Positions 45,895 through 59,251 of a stretch of DNA of 64,000 bases are shown piece by piece. Where the stretch lies: positions 3,410,001 through 3,474,000 of the forward strand of contig OZ241868.1 of the NCBI GenBank assembly GCA_965202905.1, given 5' to 3'. Within the stretch, counting starts at the first letter, position 1. Every line of letters begins with the position of its first letter. The position numbers and the translations under genes are program-made. The stretch is from CAYFYS01 sp965202905. Lineage in GTDB: Bacteria; Pseudomonadota; Alphaproteobacteria; MPNO01. The notes under the pieces were generated by a model, which saw only the letters and a program-made list of their open reading frames with translations, ran no database searches and was not told the origin of the DNA.

Positions 45895-46546
45895 TCCGGT
45901 CACGGTGATAGCGATCGACGGCCCGGCGGCCAGCGGCAAGGGGACGATCGCCAGGCGTCTGGCTGGCCATTTCGGTTACGCCCACCTCGACACCGGGCTG
46001 CTCTACCGGGCGGTCGCCAGGCGATTGATCGATGCCGGCGGCGACCCCGCGGATGCGGCGCTTGCCGAGCGGGCGGCCGCCGGCATCGGCGCGGCCGACC
46101 TGGCGGCGGAGGGGCTGCGCACCGAAGATGTCGCCGCCGCGGCGGGCGTGGTCGCCGCCCATCCGGGCGTGCGCAGCGCTCTGGTCGCCTTCCAGCGGGC
46201 GTTTGCCGCCGCGCCGGCCGGGGGCCGGCGCGGCGCGGTGCTCGACGGCCGCGACATCGGCAGCGTCATATGCCCTGACGCCGACCACAAGGTCTTCGTC
46301 GAGGCCAGCCTCGCGGTGCGCGCCGAACGGCGCCGACGCGAGTTGCAGGACAGGGGGCTTGAGGGTATATATTCCCGCGTTCTGCGGGACATGGAAGTGC
46401 GCGATGCTCGGGACCGCACCCGAAGCACCGCGCCGCTGGCGCCGGCCGGGGATGCGTTTGTGCTCGACACCTCGGCGATGAATGCGGACGAAGCGTTCGA
46501 GGCGGTGCTAGCGTTCATCGTCGCGCAGGCGACGCCCGAAAAGTAG
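45887..46546 (+). CDS. cmk: Cytidylate kinase
   Basis: Phosphorylates CMP and dCMP. The 219-aa protein has the P-loop GPAASGKGTIARRLA, the HLDTGLLYRA substrate segment, LDGRDIGSVICPDAD and RDxxDRTRSTAPL at the lid. The ATG overlaps aroA. The aroA-cmk-rpsA order is standard in proteobacteria. Confidence 0.98.
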   Translation: MADPVTVIAIDGPAASGKGTIARRLAGHFGYAHLDTGLLYRAVARRLIDAGGDPADAALAERAAAGIGAADLAAEGLRTEDVAAAAGVVAAHPGVRSALVAFQRAFAAAPAGGRRGAVLDGRDIGSVICPDADHKVFVEASLAVRAERRRRELQDRGLEGIYSRVLRDMEVRDARDRTRSTAPLAPAGDAFVLDTSAMNADEAFEAVLAFIVAQATPEK

Positions 46547-46647
46547 TGCCGCCCGGACGTCACGCTCAGCGATGACCGTCCCGTGGCCGGCCGCTTTTGG
46601 GAGCGGCGCGTTGTGCAAACGAGGGTTGGTCGGAGCAAGGAACACCG

Positions 46648-48528
46648 ATGTCGAATGAAATCGCCACTGAGGGCCTGGTGGCAGAGGCGGCCATGGAAAA
46701 CTTCGCGAACCTGCTGGAAGAAAGCTTCGTCGAGGGCGAGATGACCGAGGGATCGGTGGTCAAGGGAACCGTGATCAGCATCGAGAACGATTCCGCGCTG
46801 ATCGACGTCGGGCTAAAATCCGAGGGCCGCGTGGCGCTGAAGGAATTCAGCACCCCCGGGCTGGACGCCGAGATCAAGGTCGGCGACAGCGTGGACGTTT
46901 ATCTCGAGCGTATGGAAAACCGCCACGGCGAGGCCGTGCTGTCGCGCGAGCGGGCACGGCGCGAGGAAGCCTGGACGCTGCTCGAACAGGCCTTCAAGGC
47001 CAACGATCGGGTCTCGGGCACTATCTTCGGCCGGGTCAAGGGCGGCTTCACGGTCGATCTGTCCGGGGCGGCGGCCTTCCTGCCCGGCAGCCAAGTCGAC
47101 GTTCGCCCAATGCGCGACGTTTCGCCGCTGATGGGCACGCCGCAACCCTTCCAGATCCTCAAGATGGACCGCCGCCGCGGCAACATCGTGGTCTCGCGCC
47201 GCGCGGTGCTGGAAGAATCACGCGCGGAGGCGCGCAACGAACTGCTCGCCAACCTCAAGGAACGCCAGATCCTCGAAGGGATCGTCAAGAACATCACCGA
47301 CTACGGCGCCTTCGTCGATCTCGGCGGCGTCGACGGCCTGCTGCACGTCACCGACATCGCTTGGCGGCGCATCAATCATCCGACCGAGGCGCTCGGCATC
47401 GGCCAGACCGTCAAGGTCCAGGTCATCCGCTACAACCCGGAGACCCAGCGCATCTCGCTCGGCATGAAGCAGCTCGAAGCCGACCCGTGGGACGGGGTCG
47501 AGCACAAGTACCCAGTCAGCGCGAAATTTACCGGCCGAGTCAGCAATATCACCGACTACGGCGCCTTCGTGGAGCTTGAACCGGGTGTCGAGGGCCTGGT
47601 CCACATCTCCGAGATGAGCTGGACCAAGAAGAACGTCCATCCCGGCAAGATCGTCTCGACCAGCCAGGAGGTCGAGGTGATGGTGCTGGAGGTCGACCCC
47701 AACAAACGGCGGATCAGCCTCGGCCTCAAACAGTGCCGCGACAACCCGTGGGATCAGTTCCTGGAGCGATTCCCTGCCGGCTCGGTCATCGAGGGCGAGA
47801 TCAGGAACATCACCGAGTTCGGCCTGTTCGTCGGGCTCGACGGCGAGATCGACGGCATGGTCCACCTGTCGGACATCGACTGGAACCGCTCGGGCGAAGA
47901 AGCCGTCGCGGACTTCAAGAAGGGCGAAATCGTCAAAGCCAAGGTGCTCGACGTCGATTCCGAGAAGGAGCGCATCTCGCTCGGCATCAAGCAGATCGAA
48001 GACGACCCCTACGAAGCGGCGATGGGCGAGATCAAGCGAGGCGATGTGGTCACCTGCACGGTCACCCAGGTCACCGACGGCGGGCTGGAAGTGACCGCCG
48101 GCAGCGGGCTGCCCGGGTTCATCCGCCGGGCGGAGCTGTCGCGCGACCGGGCCGACCAGCGCCCCGACCGCTTCGCGCCCGGCAATCGGATCGATGCCCG
48201 GATCACCAACATCGACCGGCGCGACCGCAGGCTGACCTTGTCGATCAAGGCCCAGGAAGTGGCCGAGGAGAAGCAGGCGATGGCCGAGTTCGGTTCCTCC
48301 GATTCCGGCGCCAGCCTGGGAGACATCCTGGGCGCGGCGATTAACCGGGCCAACCGGGAGCGGGCGGCCGCAGAAGAGAGCACGACGCACGCCGTCGAGA
48401 CCGGGTCCGAGCCGGAAACCGAAGCCGAAGGTGCTGTCGATCCCGAGCCGGAAGCGGCGACCGAGGCCGCGCGGGACGCCGCGCCGGAGCCCGAAGCCGA
48501 GCCGGGCGAGGGCGCCGGGCGGAGCTGA
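46648..48528 (+). CDS. rpsA: 30S ribosomal protein S1
   Basis: The ~626-aa mRNA-binding protein has six S1 (OB-fold) domains. Strong repeats KNITDYGAFVDLGGVDGLLHVTDI and SNITDYGAFVELEPGVEGLVHISEM sit mid-protein, with ISLGMKQL/ISLGLKQC/ISLGIKQI ends. The start ATG 46648 follows GGAGCAAGG. After the sixth domain there is an acidic Glu/Ala-rich tail of ~70 residues. Confidence 0.98.
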   Translation: MSNEIATEGLVAEAAMENFANLLEESFVEGEMTEGSVVKGTVISIENDSALIDVGLKSEGRVALKEFSTPGLDAEIKVGDSVDVYLERMENRHGEAVLSRERARREEAWTLLEQAFKANDRVSGTIFGRVKGGFTVDLSGAAAFLPGSQVDVRPMRDVSPLMGTPQPFQILKMDRRRGNIVVSRRAVLEESRAEARNELLANLKERQILEGIVKNITDYGAFVDLGGVDGLLHVTDIAWRRINHPTEALGIGQTVKVQVIRYNPETQRISLGMKQLEADPWDGVEHKYPVSAKFTGRVSNITDYGAFVELEPGVEGLVHISEMSWTKKNVHPGKIVSTSQEVEVMVLEVDPNKRRISLGLKQCRDNPWDQFLERFPAGSVIEGEIRNITEFGLFVGLDGEIDGMVHLSDIDWNRSGEEAVADFKKGEIVKAKVLDVDSEKERISLGIKQIEDDPYEAAMGEIKRGDVVTCTVTQVTDGGLEVTAGSGLPGFIRRAELSRDRADQRPDRFAPGNRIDARITNIDRRDRRLTLSIKAQEVAEEKQAMAEFGSSDSGASLGDILGAAINRANRERAAAEESTTHAVETGSEPETEAEGAVDPEPEAATEAARDAAPEPEAEPGEGAGRS

Positions 48529-48563
48529 GCCGGCCGGCATGATCGCCGGCCAACGGGTCGATC

Positions 48564-49475
48564 ATGTCCATTGAAGCCGACTTCCTGCTCGACCGCAGGC
48601 GTCTCAAGAAACGCCTGTCGTGGTGGCGGGCGCTGGCGATCGCGGCGCTGGTGGGCGCGGCGGTCGCCGCCGTCGGCCGGTTCGACGGCTTGTCGCGCGG
48701 CACCTATATCGCGCGTTACACGGTCGACGGGATCATCGTCGATGACAAGTCGCGCCGCGAGGCCCTTGCGCAAATCAGCGAGGACGGCGGCGCCGCGGCG
48801 CTGATCGTTCATATCGACAGCCCGGGCGGCTCGGTGGTCGGCGGCGAGGCGCTCTACCGCGTGCTGCGCAAGGTCGCGGAGTCCAAACCGGTCGTCGCGG
48901 TCATGGGCGAGCTTGCGACCTCGGCAGGCTATATGACCGCGATCGCCGCGGACCGGGTCTACGCCCGCGCCGGCACGATCACCGGCTCGGTGGGCGTGAT
49001 CATGCAGACGACGGAGATCACCGGCCTGCTGAAAAAGTTGGGGATTTCCGCCGAGGCCATCAAGAGCGGCCCGCTCAAGGCCGCGCCCTCGCCGTTCGAG
49101 CCGATGACCGAACCCGTGCGCGCGGCGCTGCGCGAGATGATCGCGGATTCCCACCGGATGTTCCTCGACATGGTGGCTGAGCGGCGCAAGCTCGGCGGCG
49201 AGGCGCTGGCCCGTGTCGGCGACGGACGGGTCTATTCCGGGCGCCGCGCTCTGGAGGCCAGGCTGATCGATGCAATCGGCGGCGAGGACGAGGCGGTTGC
49301 CTGGTTGGAACAGGAAATGGGCCTCGCCGAGGACCTGCCCGTGCGTGACGTCCAGGGCAGGGAACGGTTCGCCGACATGCTCCGGCGTGCGGCCGCGCTG
49401 GGTGAAAAAACGATTTTCTCTGAACGACTTACCCTTGACGGTCTGGTATCGGTCTGGCACCCTTGGTTGCGTTGA
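48564..49475 (+). CDS. sppA: Signal peptide peptidase SppA (36K type)
   Basis: Membrane-bound Ser/Lys peptidase that degrades cleaved signal peptides. The 303-aa protein has one N-terminal transmembrane segment (ALAIAALVGAAVAAV), the HIDSPGGSVVGG motif, nucleophile Ser120 (ATSAGYM) and general base Lys172 (KSGPLKAAPS). It sits between rpsA and ihfB, as in other alphaproteobacteria. Confidence 0.96.
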   Translation: MSIEADFLLDRRRLKKRLSWWRALAIAALVGAAVAAVGRFDGLSRGTYIARYTVDGIIVDDKSRREALAQISEDGGAAALIVHIDSPGGSVVGGEALYRVLRKVAESKPVVAVMGELATSAGYMTAIAADRVYARAGTITGSVGVIMQTTEITGLLKKLGISAEAIKSGPLKAAPSPFEPMTEPVRAALREMIADSHRMFLDMVAERRKLGGEALARVGDGRVYSGRRALEARLIDAIGGEDEAVAWLEQEMGLAEDLPVRDVQGRERFADMLRRAAALGEKTIFSERLTLDGLVSVWHPWLR

Positions 49476-49604
49476 TGTCTCTTCAAGACGGATGTGCGAC
49501 ACAAGGGTGGCGGCGCGCGACGCGGGAGGGGGGGCCGACCGCCGCACGGACCCCGGGCCTTGCGGCCGCCGGATTCAAAGGACGCGCACGGGGGGCGATC
49601 TACG

Positions 49605-49889
49605 ATGACCAAGTCCGAGTTGATCCAGCGCCTGGCGGAACAGAACCCCCATCTGTTTCAGCGCGATGTGGAGCGCATCGTCTCGACCATTTTCGACGAG
49701 ATCTCCGGCGCGCTTTCGCGCGGCGACCGGGTGGAACTGCGCGGCTTCGGCGCGTTCTCGGTCAAGCCCCGCGCCGCTCGCGTCGGCCGCAACCCGCGGA
49801 CCGGCGAATCCGTCGAGGTCGAGCGGAAGCGTGTTCCCTTTTTCAAGGCCGGCAAGGACCTGCGCGACCGGCTGAACGCGGGATCCTGA
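49605..49889 (+). CDS. ihfB: Integration host factor beta subunit
   Basis: The 94-aa DNA-bending protein of the HU/IHF family starts MTKSELIQRLAEQNPHL. The DNA-intercalating arm holds RNPRTGESVEV (the NPxTG Pro) after GFGAFSVKPRAARVGR. ATG 49605 is preceded by GGGGGG. It is upstream of lapA, the usual order. Confidence 0.97.
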   Translation: MTKSELIQRLAEQNPHLFQRDVERIVSTIFDEISGALSRGDRVELRGFGAFSVKPRAARVGRNPRTGESVEVERKRVPFFKAGKDLRDRLNAGS

Positions 49890-49929
49890 TCCGACCCGAG
49901 CCGGTCACCCGATCCGCGCGAGGCCGCGG

Positions 49930-50301
49930 ATGAGACTTCTGTCCAGGCTGATCTTCATCCCGGTGGCCGCGGCGGCGATCGTCTTCGCGGTGGCGAACCG
50001 GCGGCCGGTCACGATCGATCTGTGGCCGCTGCCCTTCGCGATCGATCCGCCGGTCTATCTGGCCGTGCTGGGCGCGCTTGTGATCGGCGTACTGATCGGC
50101 GGCTCGGTGCAGTGGGTCTCCGATACCGGATGGCGGCGCAAGGCGCGGGTCGGCGAGCGCACGGCGACGGCGCTGGCCCGCGAACTGTCGAGCGTCCAGG
50201 AGAGATCGGCCCAGCCCGGCGGCCAGACGCCGCAGGCGCTCGCGCTGCCCAGGCTCAGGCTCCGGATGCCCGGGCGTCGCCCGCGCTCACCGGCCCGGTA
50301 A
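49930..50301 (+). CDS. lapA: LapA-domain (DUF1049) membrane protein
   Basis: The 123-aa protein has two transmembrane helices (residues ~7-22 and ~44-62) separated by the conserved NRRPVTIDLWPLPF segment. In enterobacteria LapA works with LapB in controlling lipopolysaccharide synthesis; whether this holds here is inference. The C-terminal tail is cytoplasmic, Arg/Pro-rich and variable. Confidence 0.88.
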   Translation: MRLLSRLIFIPVAAAAIVFAVANRRPVTIDLWPLPFAIDPPVYLAVLGALVIGVLIGGSVQWVSDTGWRRKARVGERTATALARELSSVQERSAQPGGQTPQALALPRLRLRMPGRRPRSPAR

Positions 50302-50310
50302 GCTGTACCG

Positions 50311-51234
50311 ATGCGCTATTCGTCCGCCGCGGAGGTCGATAGCCGGCTCGATTACCCGAGCATGATCGCGCGGCTGCGCGAGGCCTTCCGCGCGCCGTGC
50401 AACGCGCCGCTGCGCCACTGCCATACGGTCGTCCAGTCGGGCGGGACCGAGGCGGCGGTGCTGATCAAGCCCGCCTGGCGCGACGGCGCCCACGGCCCGA
50501 TCGCGATGAAGATCGTCAACGTATTCCCCGACAACCGCGCCCTTGGCCTGTCCTCGGTTCAGGGTCTGGTGGCGGTGTTCGACGGACGGACCGGCGAGCC
50601 TCTCGGGGTCATCGAGGGCCAGGCGCTGACCGTCCGGCGCACCGCGGCCGCCTCGGCGCTGGCCGCGGCGCGGACGCTGCCGGTCGTTGGAACCGGCATG
50701 TTGGCGCCCGCCCTTGCCGAGGCCCATGCGGAAGTGCGCGCGATCGCGCGAGTCCTGGTCTGGGGCCGCGACGCGGACAAGGCCGCCGGACTTGCCGGAC
50801 GCCTCGCCGCGGCCGGGATGAAAGCCGAGCCGGCCCCGGAGCTTGCCGCGGCGGTCAAGGCGGCCGACGTGATCACCTGCGCGACCCTTGCCCGCGATCC
50901 GCTGATCCTGGGCGACTGGCTCAGCCCCGGCACGCATGTCGATCTGGTCGGAAGCTTCCGGACCGACATGCGCGAGGCGGACGACCGGGTTCTCCGGCGC
51001 GGCCGGATCTTCGTCGACACCCGGCTCGGCGCTCTGGCCGAAGCGGGCGACCTCGTCGAGCCTCTGGCCCGGGGGGTGATCGGCGAGGCCGACATCCTCG
51101 CCGAGCTATCGGAGCTCTGCCTCGGCTCGGCCGTCGGACGGGTCTCGCCGGAGGAGATCACCGTCTTCAAGTCGGTCGCCGCCGCGCTCGAGGATCTCGC
51201 CGCGGCCGAGCTCGCGCTCGAAGCGGCGGCGTGA
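50311..51234 (+). CDS. Ornithine cyclodeaminase/mu-crystallin family protein
   Basis: The 307-aa NAD(P)-binding protein has AMKIVNVFPDN (substrate-site Lys), LTVRRTAAASALAA, the Rossmann GTGMLAPALAEAHAEVR and VDLVGSFRTDMRE with the catalytic Asp. Members catalyse ornithine cyclodeamination, imine reduction or alanine dehydrogenation; the exact reaction is uncertain. It lies inside the trp supercluster: its stop overlaps the trpF start (TGATG), so it is cotranscribed with trpF. Confidence 0.88.
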   Translation: MRYSSAAEVDSRLDYPSMIARLREAFRAPCNAPLRHCHTVVQSGGTEAAVLIKPAWRDGAHGPIAMKIVNVFPDNRALGLSSVQGLVAVFDGRTGEPLGVIEGQALTVRRTAAASALAAARTLPVVGTGMLAPALAEAHAEVRAIARVLVWGRDADKAAGLAGRLAAAGMKAEPAPELAAAVKAADVITCATLARDPLILGDWLSPGTHVDLVGSFRTDMREADDRVLRRGRIFVDTRLGALAEAGDLVEPLARGVIGEADILAELSELCLGSAVGRVSPEEITVFKSVAAALEDLAAAELALEAAA

Positions 51235-51881
51235 TGGCCGTGAGCGCGAAGATCTGCGGCGTCCGCCGGCCGGAAATCCTGGATGCGGCGGTCGCTCACG
51301 GGGCGGCGGCGATCGGGCTGGTGTTCTTCCCGCGCTCGCCGCGAAATGTCAGCCTTGGCGAAGCGGCCTCGCTCGCCGCCGCCGCGCCGCGCGGGATCAC
51401 CGTCGTCGGGCTGTTCGTCGATCCGCCGGTCGAGACCCTGGAAACCATGCTCGAAACGATTCGGATCGACCTCCTGCAACTCCACGGCAGCGAAAGCCCC
51501 GCGCAGGTCGCCGAGATCAAGCGGCGCACCGGCCGCCCGGTGATGAAGGCGATCAAGGTCTCGGAGGCCGAGGATCTGGCGCTCGCCGACGATTATGCCG
51601 AGATCGCCGACCGGCTGCTGTTCGACGCCAAGGCTCCGGCAGCGGGCGGCGACTTCATGCCCGGCGGCAATGCGCTGAGCTTCGACTGGCGCATTCTCGG
51701 CGGGCGGGGCTGGTCTTTGCCCTGGATGCTGTCCGGCGGGCTGACCCCGGAGAACGTGGCCGAGGCGGTGCGCACGAGCGGCGCGCCGGCGGTCGACGTA
51801 TCGTCCGGCGTCGAGACTGGGCCGGGCGTGAAGGACCCCGGACGGATCGCGGCCTTCCTCGCCGCGGTGGCGGCGCTTTGA
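51234..51881 (+). CDS. trpF: Phosphoribosylanthranilate isomerase
   Basis: Tryptophan synthesis, Amadori rearrangement of PRA to CdRP. The 215-aa TIM barrel has KICGVRR (catalytic Cys), GLVFFPRSPRNVS, LLQLHGSES, LFDAKAP (catalytic Asp) and LSGGLTPENV with VDVSSGVE at the phosphate site. ATG 51234 overlaps the previous stop; a GTG at 51240 is possible. Confidence 0.97.
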   Translation: MAVSAKICGVRRPEILDAAVAHGAAAIGLVFFPRSPRNVSLGEAASLAAAAPRGITVVGLFVDPPVETLETMLETIRIDLLQLHGSESPAQVAEIKRRTGRPVMKAIKVSEAEDLALADDYAEIADRLLFDAKAPAAGGDFMPGGNALSFDWRILGGRGWSLPWMLSGGLTPENVAEAVRTSGAPAVDVSSGVETGPGVKDPGRIAAFLAAVAAL

Positions 51882-51904
51882 GCCCGGGCGGGACGGAGCG
51901 GCCG

Positions 51905-53112
<1,208 letters not shown>

Positions 53113-53116
<4 letters not shown>

Positions 53117-53955
53117 GCGCAGGGGCCGCGCGCATCGCAGAGCGGTTCGCGGCGTTGAAGGCCGAAGAACGCGCCGCCTTCATCCCGTTCGTGAGCGCTG
53201 GCGATCCGGATGCCGCGACCTCGGCGGCGATCCTCGCCCATCTGCCCGGGGCCGGCGCCGACCTGATCGAGATCGGTATGCCGTTCAGCGATCCGATGGC
53301 CGACGGATCGTCGATTCAGCTTGCCGGCGACCGGGCCCGGGCTGCCGGCCAGACGATGGCGCGCACCTTGTCGATGGTGCGCGATTTCCGCCGCGGCGAT
53401 CGGGCCACGCCACTGGTGCTGATGGGCTACTTCAACCCGATTCACCGCTACGGCACCGAGGCGTTCGCGGCCGACGCCACCGAGGCCGGCGTCGACGGGC
53501 TGATCGTGGTCGACCTGCCGCCGGAGGAAGATGCCGAGTTGCGCGCGCCGGCCCGCGCGGCCGGGCTTGCGGTGATCCGCCTGGTTGCGCCTACCACCGA
53601 TGACGCGCGGCTCCACCGAATCTTGGTAAACTGCGACGGATTCATCTATTATGTCTCGGTGACTGGGATCACCGGCGCCAAGTCGGCCGTGCGCGAGGAA
53701 GTCGCGCGCGGGGTCGCGCGCATCCGCGCCGCCTCGCCGCTGCCGGTCGCGGTCGGGTTCGGGGTGCGCAGCCCCGAACAAGCCGCGGAGATCGCCGCCG
53801 TTGCCGATGCCGTGGTGGTCGGATCGGCGATCGTCGAGCGCATCGCGCAGGGCCTTGACGGGGCGGGCAGGCCGGAGCCGTCCTGCGCGGATGCGGTTAT
53901 CGGCTTCGTGCGCACGCTGGCGGAAGGCGTGCGTCACCCGGGTTGCGGCGGGTGA
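53113..53955 (+). CDS. trpA: Tryptophan synthase alpha chain
   Basis: Releases indole from indole-3-glycerol phosphate and channels it to TrpB. The 280-aa barrel has the catalytic Glu in LIEIGMPFSDPMADG and the catalytic Asp in VDLPPEED. YYVSVTGITGAKS and VGFGVRSPEQA complete the substrate loop and phosphate site. GTG 53113 overlaps the trpB stop (GTGA). Confidence 0.98.
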
Positions 53956-53991
53956 CGACGGACGTGTGTAGAGCATCGAGAGCGTCGATCG

Positions 53992-54939
53992 ATGAGCTGG
54001 CTTACCAACATCCCCCCCAAGATCCGGGCGCTGGTCAACAAACCGGAGATCGCCGAGAACCTCTGGTCGCAATGCCCGGCCTGCGAGCAGATGATCTTCC
54101 ATCGCGAGCTCGATCTGACTCTCAACGTGTGCCCGCATTGCGGCCATCACATGCGGCTGGACGCGCAAAAGCGCGTCGAATCGATCCTCGATGCCGAGGT
54201 CTGGGAACTCGTCGAGTTGCCGCCGCCGAATGTCGACCCGCTGCGCTTCCGCGACCGCAAGCGCTATTCCGACCGGCTGCGCGACAGCAAGTCCTCCTCC
54301 GGCGTTGGGGATGCGATCACCGTCGCGGCGGGGAAGCTGGGCGCCAAACCCGCGGTGCTTGCGGCCTTCGACTTCCAGTTCATGGGCGGCTCGATGGGTA
54401 TCGCGGTGGGCAACGGCATCCTGGCGGCGGCCGAGCGTGCGGTGGCGGACGACGCGACGCTGATCGTCTTCCCGTCCTCGGGCGGCGCGCGGATGCAGGA
54501 AGGCATCCTGTCGTTGATGCAGATGCCGCGTTCGACCATCGCGGTCCAGCGGGTCAGGGAGGCCGGCCTTCCCTTCATCGTCGTGTTGACCGATCCGACC
54601 ACGGGCGGCGTCTCGGCGTCGTTTGCGATGCTGGGCGATATCACGCTGGCCGAGCCGGGCGCGGTCATCGGCTTCGCCGGCAGGCGGGTCATCGAGGAGA
54701 CCATCCGCGAGACCCTGCCGGAAGGATTCCAGAGGTCCGAGTACCTGCTCGAGCACGGCATGGTCGACATGGTGGTGGCCAGGGCGGACCTGCGAGACAC
54801 GCTGATCGACGTGATCGACTTGTTGACAAACAAAACCGTCGTCCCGTCGACGACCGGCCTCGCGCAGCCGGCCGAGTCTGCCGCAGAACCCGCTGAAGAC
54901 TCCGCCGGGGATGAATTGGGCGCGGCCGTTGGCGGTTGA
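53992..54939 (+). CDS. accD: Acetyl-CoA carboxylase carboxyltransferase beta subunit
   Basis: First committed step of fatty-acid synthesis with AccA. The 315-aa protein has the N-terminal Cys4 zinc ribbon (CPACEQ and CPHCGHH). The crotonase-fold core has GGSMGIAVGNGI, SSGGARMQEGI and PTTGGVSASFAMLGD. The C-terminal tail is Ala/Glu-rich. It overlaps folC by 29 nt. Confidence 0.98.
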   Translation: MSWLTNIPPKIRALVNKPEIAENLWSQCPACEQMIFHRELDLTLNVCPHCGHHMRLDAQKRVESILDAEVWELVELPPPNVDPLRFRDRKRYSDRLRDSKSSSGVGDAITVAAGKLGAKPAVLAAFDFQFMGGSMGIAVGNGILAAAERAVADDATLIVFPSSGGARMQEGILSLMQMPRSTIAVQRVREAGLPFIVVLTDPTTGGVSASFAMLGDITLAEPGAVIGFAGRRVIEETIRETLPEGFQRSEYLLEHGMVDMVVARADLRDTLIDVIDLLTNKTVVPSTTGLAQPAESAAEPAEDSAGDELGAAVGG

Positions 54940-56200
54940 GCCCGTTCTCGACCGGCTCACCCGTCTTCACCCCAAGCTCATCGACCTGAGCCTGGAGCGC
55001 ATCCGGCGCCTGCTGGACGCGCTCGGCCGCCCGGAGGACCGGCTGCCGCCGGTCATCCATGTCGCGGGCACCAACGGCAAGGGATCGGTGATCGCGTTTC
55101 TCGCCGCGATCTTCCGGGCGGCCGGGCATTCGGCGCACGCCTATACCTCGCCCCATCTGGTCCGCTTCAACGAGCGCATCGCGCTCGGCGGCAGGCCGAT
55201 CGACGACCGGCGGCTGAGCGAGATCCTGGCCGAATGCGAGCAGGCCAACCGGGGGGCGCCGATCACCTTCTTCGAGATCACTACCGCGGCGGGCTTTCTT
55301 GCGATGGCGCGGAGCACCGCCGATTTCGCGCTGATCGAGGCCGGGCTCGGCGGACGGTTCGATGCGACCAACGTGCTGGCGCGCCCGGCCCTGTCGGTCA
55401 TCACCCCGATCTCGCGCGATCACACGCGCTTCCTGGGCGAGACGGTCGCCGCGATCGCCTACGAGAAGGCCGGCATCCTCAAGCCCGGCGTGACCGCCGT
55501 GATCGGCGAGCAGGCTGGGGAGGCCGCCGCCGTCATCGCCGCGCGCGCCGCCGCCGTCGGAGCGCCGCTGCGACGGCACGGCCGGGAATGGTCGCATTCC
55601 GGCGCCGCCTGGAGCGACGGCGCGGCGACGCTGGACCTGCCCGAACCCGGACTGTTCGGGCCGCATCAGCGGGCCAACGCGGCGCTCGCGGTGGCCGCTG
55701 TGCGGGCCTTGCCCGGGTTCGAGATCGACCGCCGCGCCATTGCCGAGGGCATCGTCGAGGCGCGCTGGCCGGGGCGGTTGCAACGACTCCCCGAGGGCCG
55801 CCTGCCCCGCGCGGCCGGGCCGGTTCACGAGCTGTGGCTCGACGGCGGCCATAATGCCGCGGCCGGTACGGCGCTGGCGACGGTGGCGCGCGGTTGGGCC
55901 GACCGACCGCTCGACATCGTGCTGGGCCATCTCGCCAACCGGCCGGCGGCGGAATTCCTGGCCCCGCTCGCGCCCTATGCCCGCTCGCTAAGGGCGGTGC
56001 CCATCCCGCAGGCCGCCGACTGCCACAGCCCGGATGCGCTGGTCGCGGCGGCCTCGGCTCTCGGACTGCCTGCTACGGCGTATGCCGACGTGGCCGAGGC
56101 GGTCGCCGCGATCGCGCGCGACGACCCTGCGCCCGGGCGGATCCTGATCTGCGGCTCGCTTTACCTGGTCGGCAGCGTACTCGCGCAAAACACGCTTTAG
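54911..56200 (+). CDS. folC: Dihydrofolate/folylpolyglutamate synthase
   Basis: Adds glutamate to dihydropteroate and folates. The 429-aa Mur-ligase-like protein has the P-loop HVAGTNGKGSVIAFL, the TSPHLVRFNERI omega loop, EAGLGGRFDATN and the C-terminal LDGGHNAAAG. The ATG lies within the 3' end of accD in another frame. The usual partner order accD-folC is kept. Confidence 0.97.
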   Translation: MNWARPLAVEPVLDRLTRLHPKLIDLSLERIRRLLDALGRPEDRLPPVIHVAGTNGKGSVIAFLAAIFRAAGHSAHAYTSPHLVRFNERIALGGRPIDDRRLSEILAECEQANRGAPITFFEITTAAGFLAMARSTADFALIEAGLGGRFDATNVLARPALSVITPISRDHTRFLGETVAAIAYEKAGILKPGVTAVIGEQAGEAAAVIAARAAAVGAPLRRHGREWSHSGAAWSDGAATLDLPEPGLFGPHQRANAALAVAAVRALPGFEIDRRAIAEGIVEARWPGRLQRLPEGRLPRAAGPVHELWLDGGHNAAAGTALATVARGWADRPLDIVLGHLANRPAAEFLAPLAPYARSLRAVPIPQAADCHSPDALVAAASALGLPATAYADVAEAVAAIARDDPAPGRILICGSLYLVGSVLAQNTL

Positions 56201-56321
56201 CGCCGGCCCCGCCCGTCGACCGAGACGGCCTGCGGGGGATCGAATCGCGGCACGGTCTCGACACGGGCCAAGCCTTCTTGCATCCTCCGGGCCGTCCCAG
56301 ACAACCCGGCGGGAAAGCGCG

Positions 56322-59102
<2,781 letters not shown>

Positions 59103-59175
59103 GGTTTCGACGCTGCGCGCTCCGCCGCAAGCCGGTGCGGCCGCGCCAAAAGGATCGTCCCGAAGAATATGCAAT

Positions 59176-59190
59176 TGCAAATCATTCGCA
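59176..59190 (+). promoter_or_regulatory. Fur-box-like palindrome upstream of the iron-binding protein
   Basis: TGCAAATCATTCGCA matches the 7-1-7 Fur pattern TGANAATNATTNTCA at all but two symmetric positions. It lies 62 bp before the start of the Fe3+-binding protein gene, so iron repression is expected. Confidence 0.6.
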
Positions 59191-59251
59191 TTAGTGGTTG
59201 GATCTTTCGGCGGCCCCCGGGGATCGCGGAATCGACGATAAGGAGATGGCC

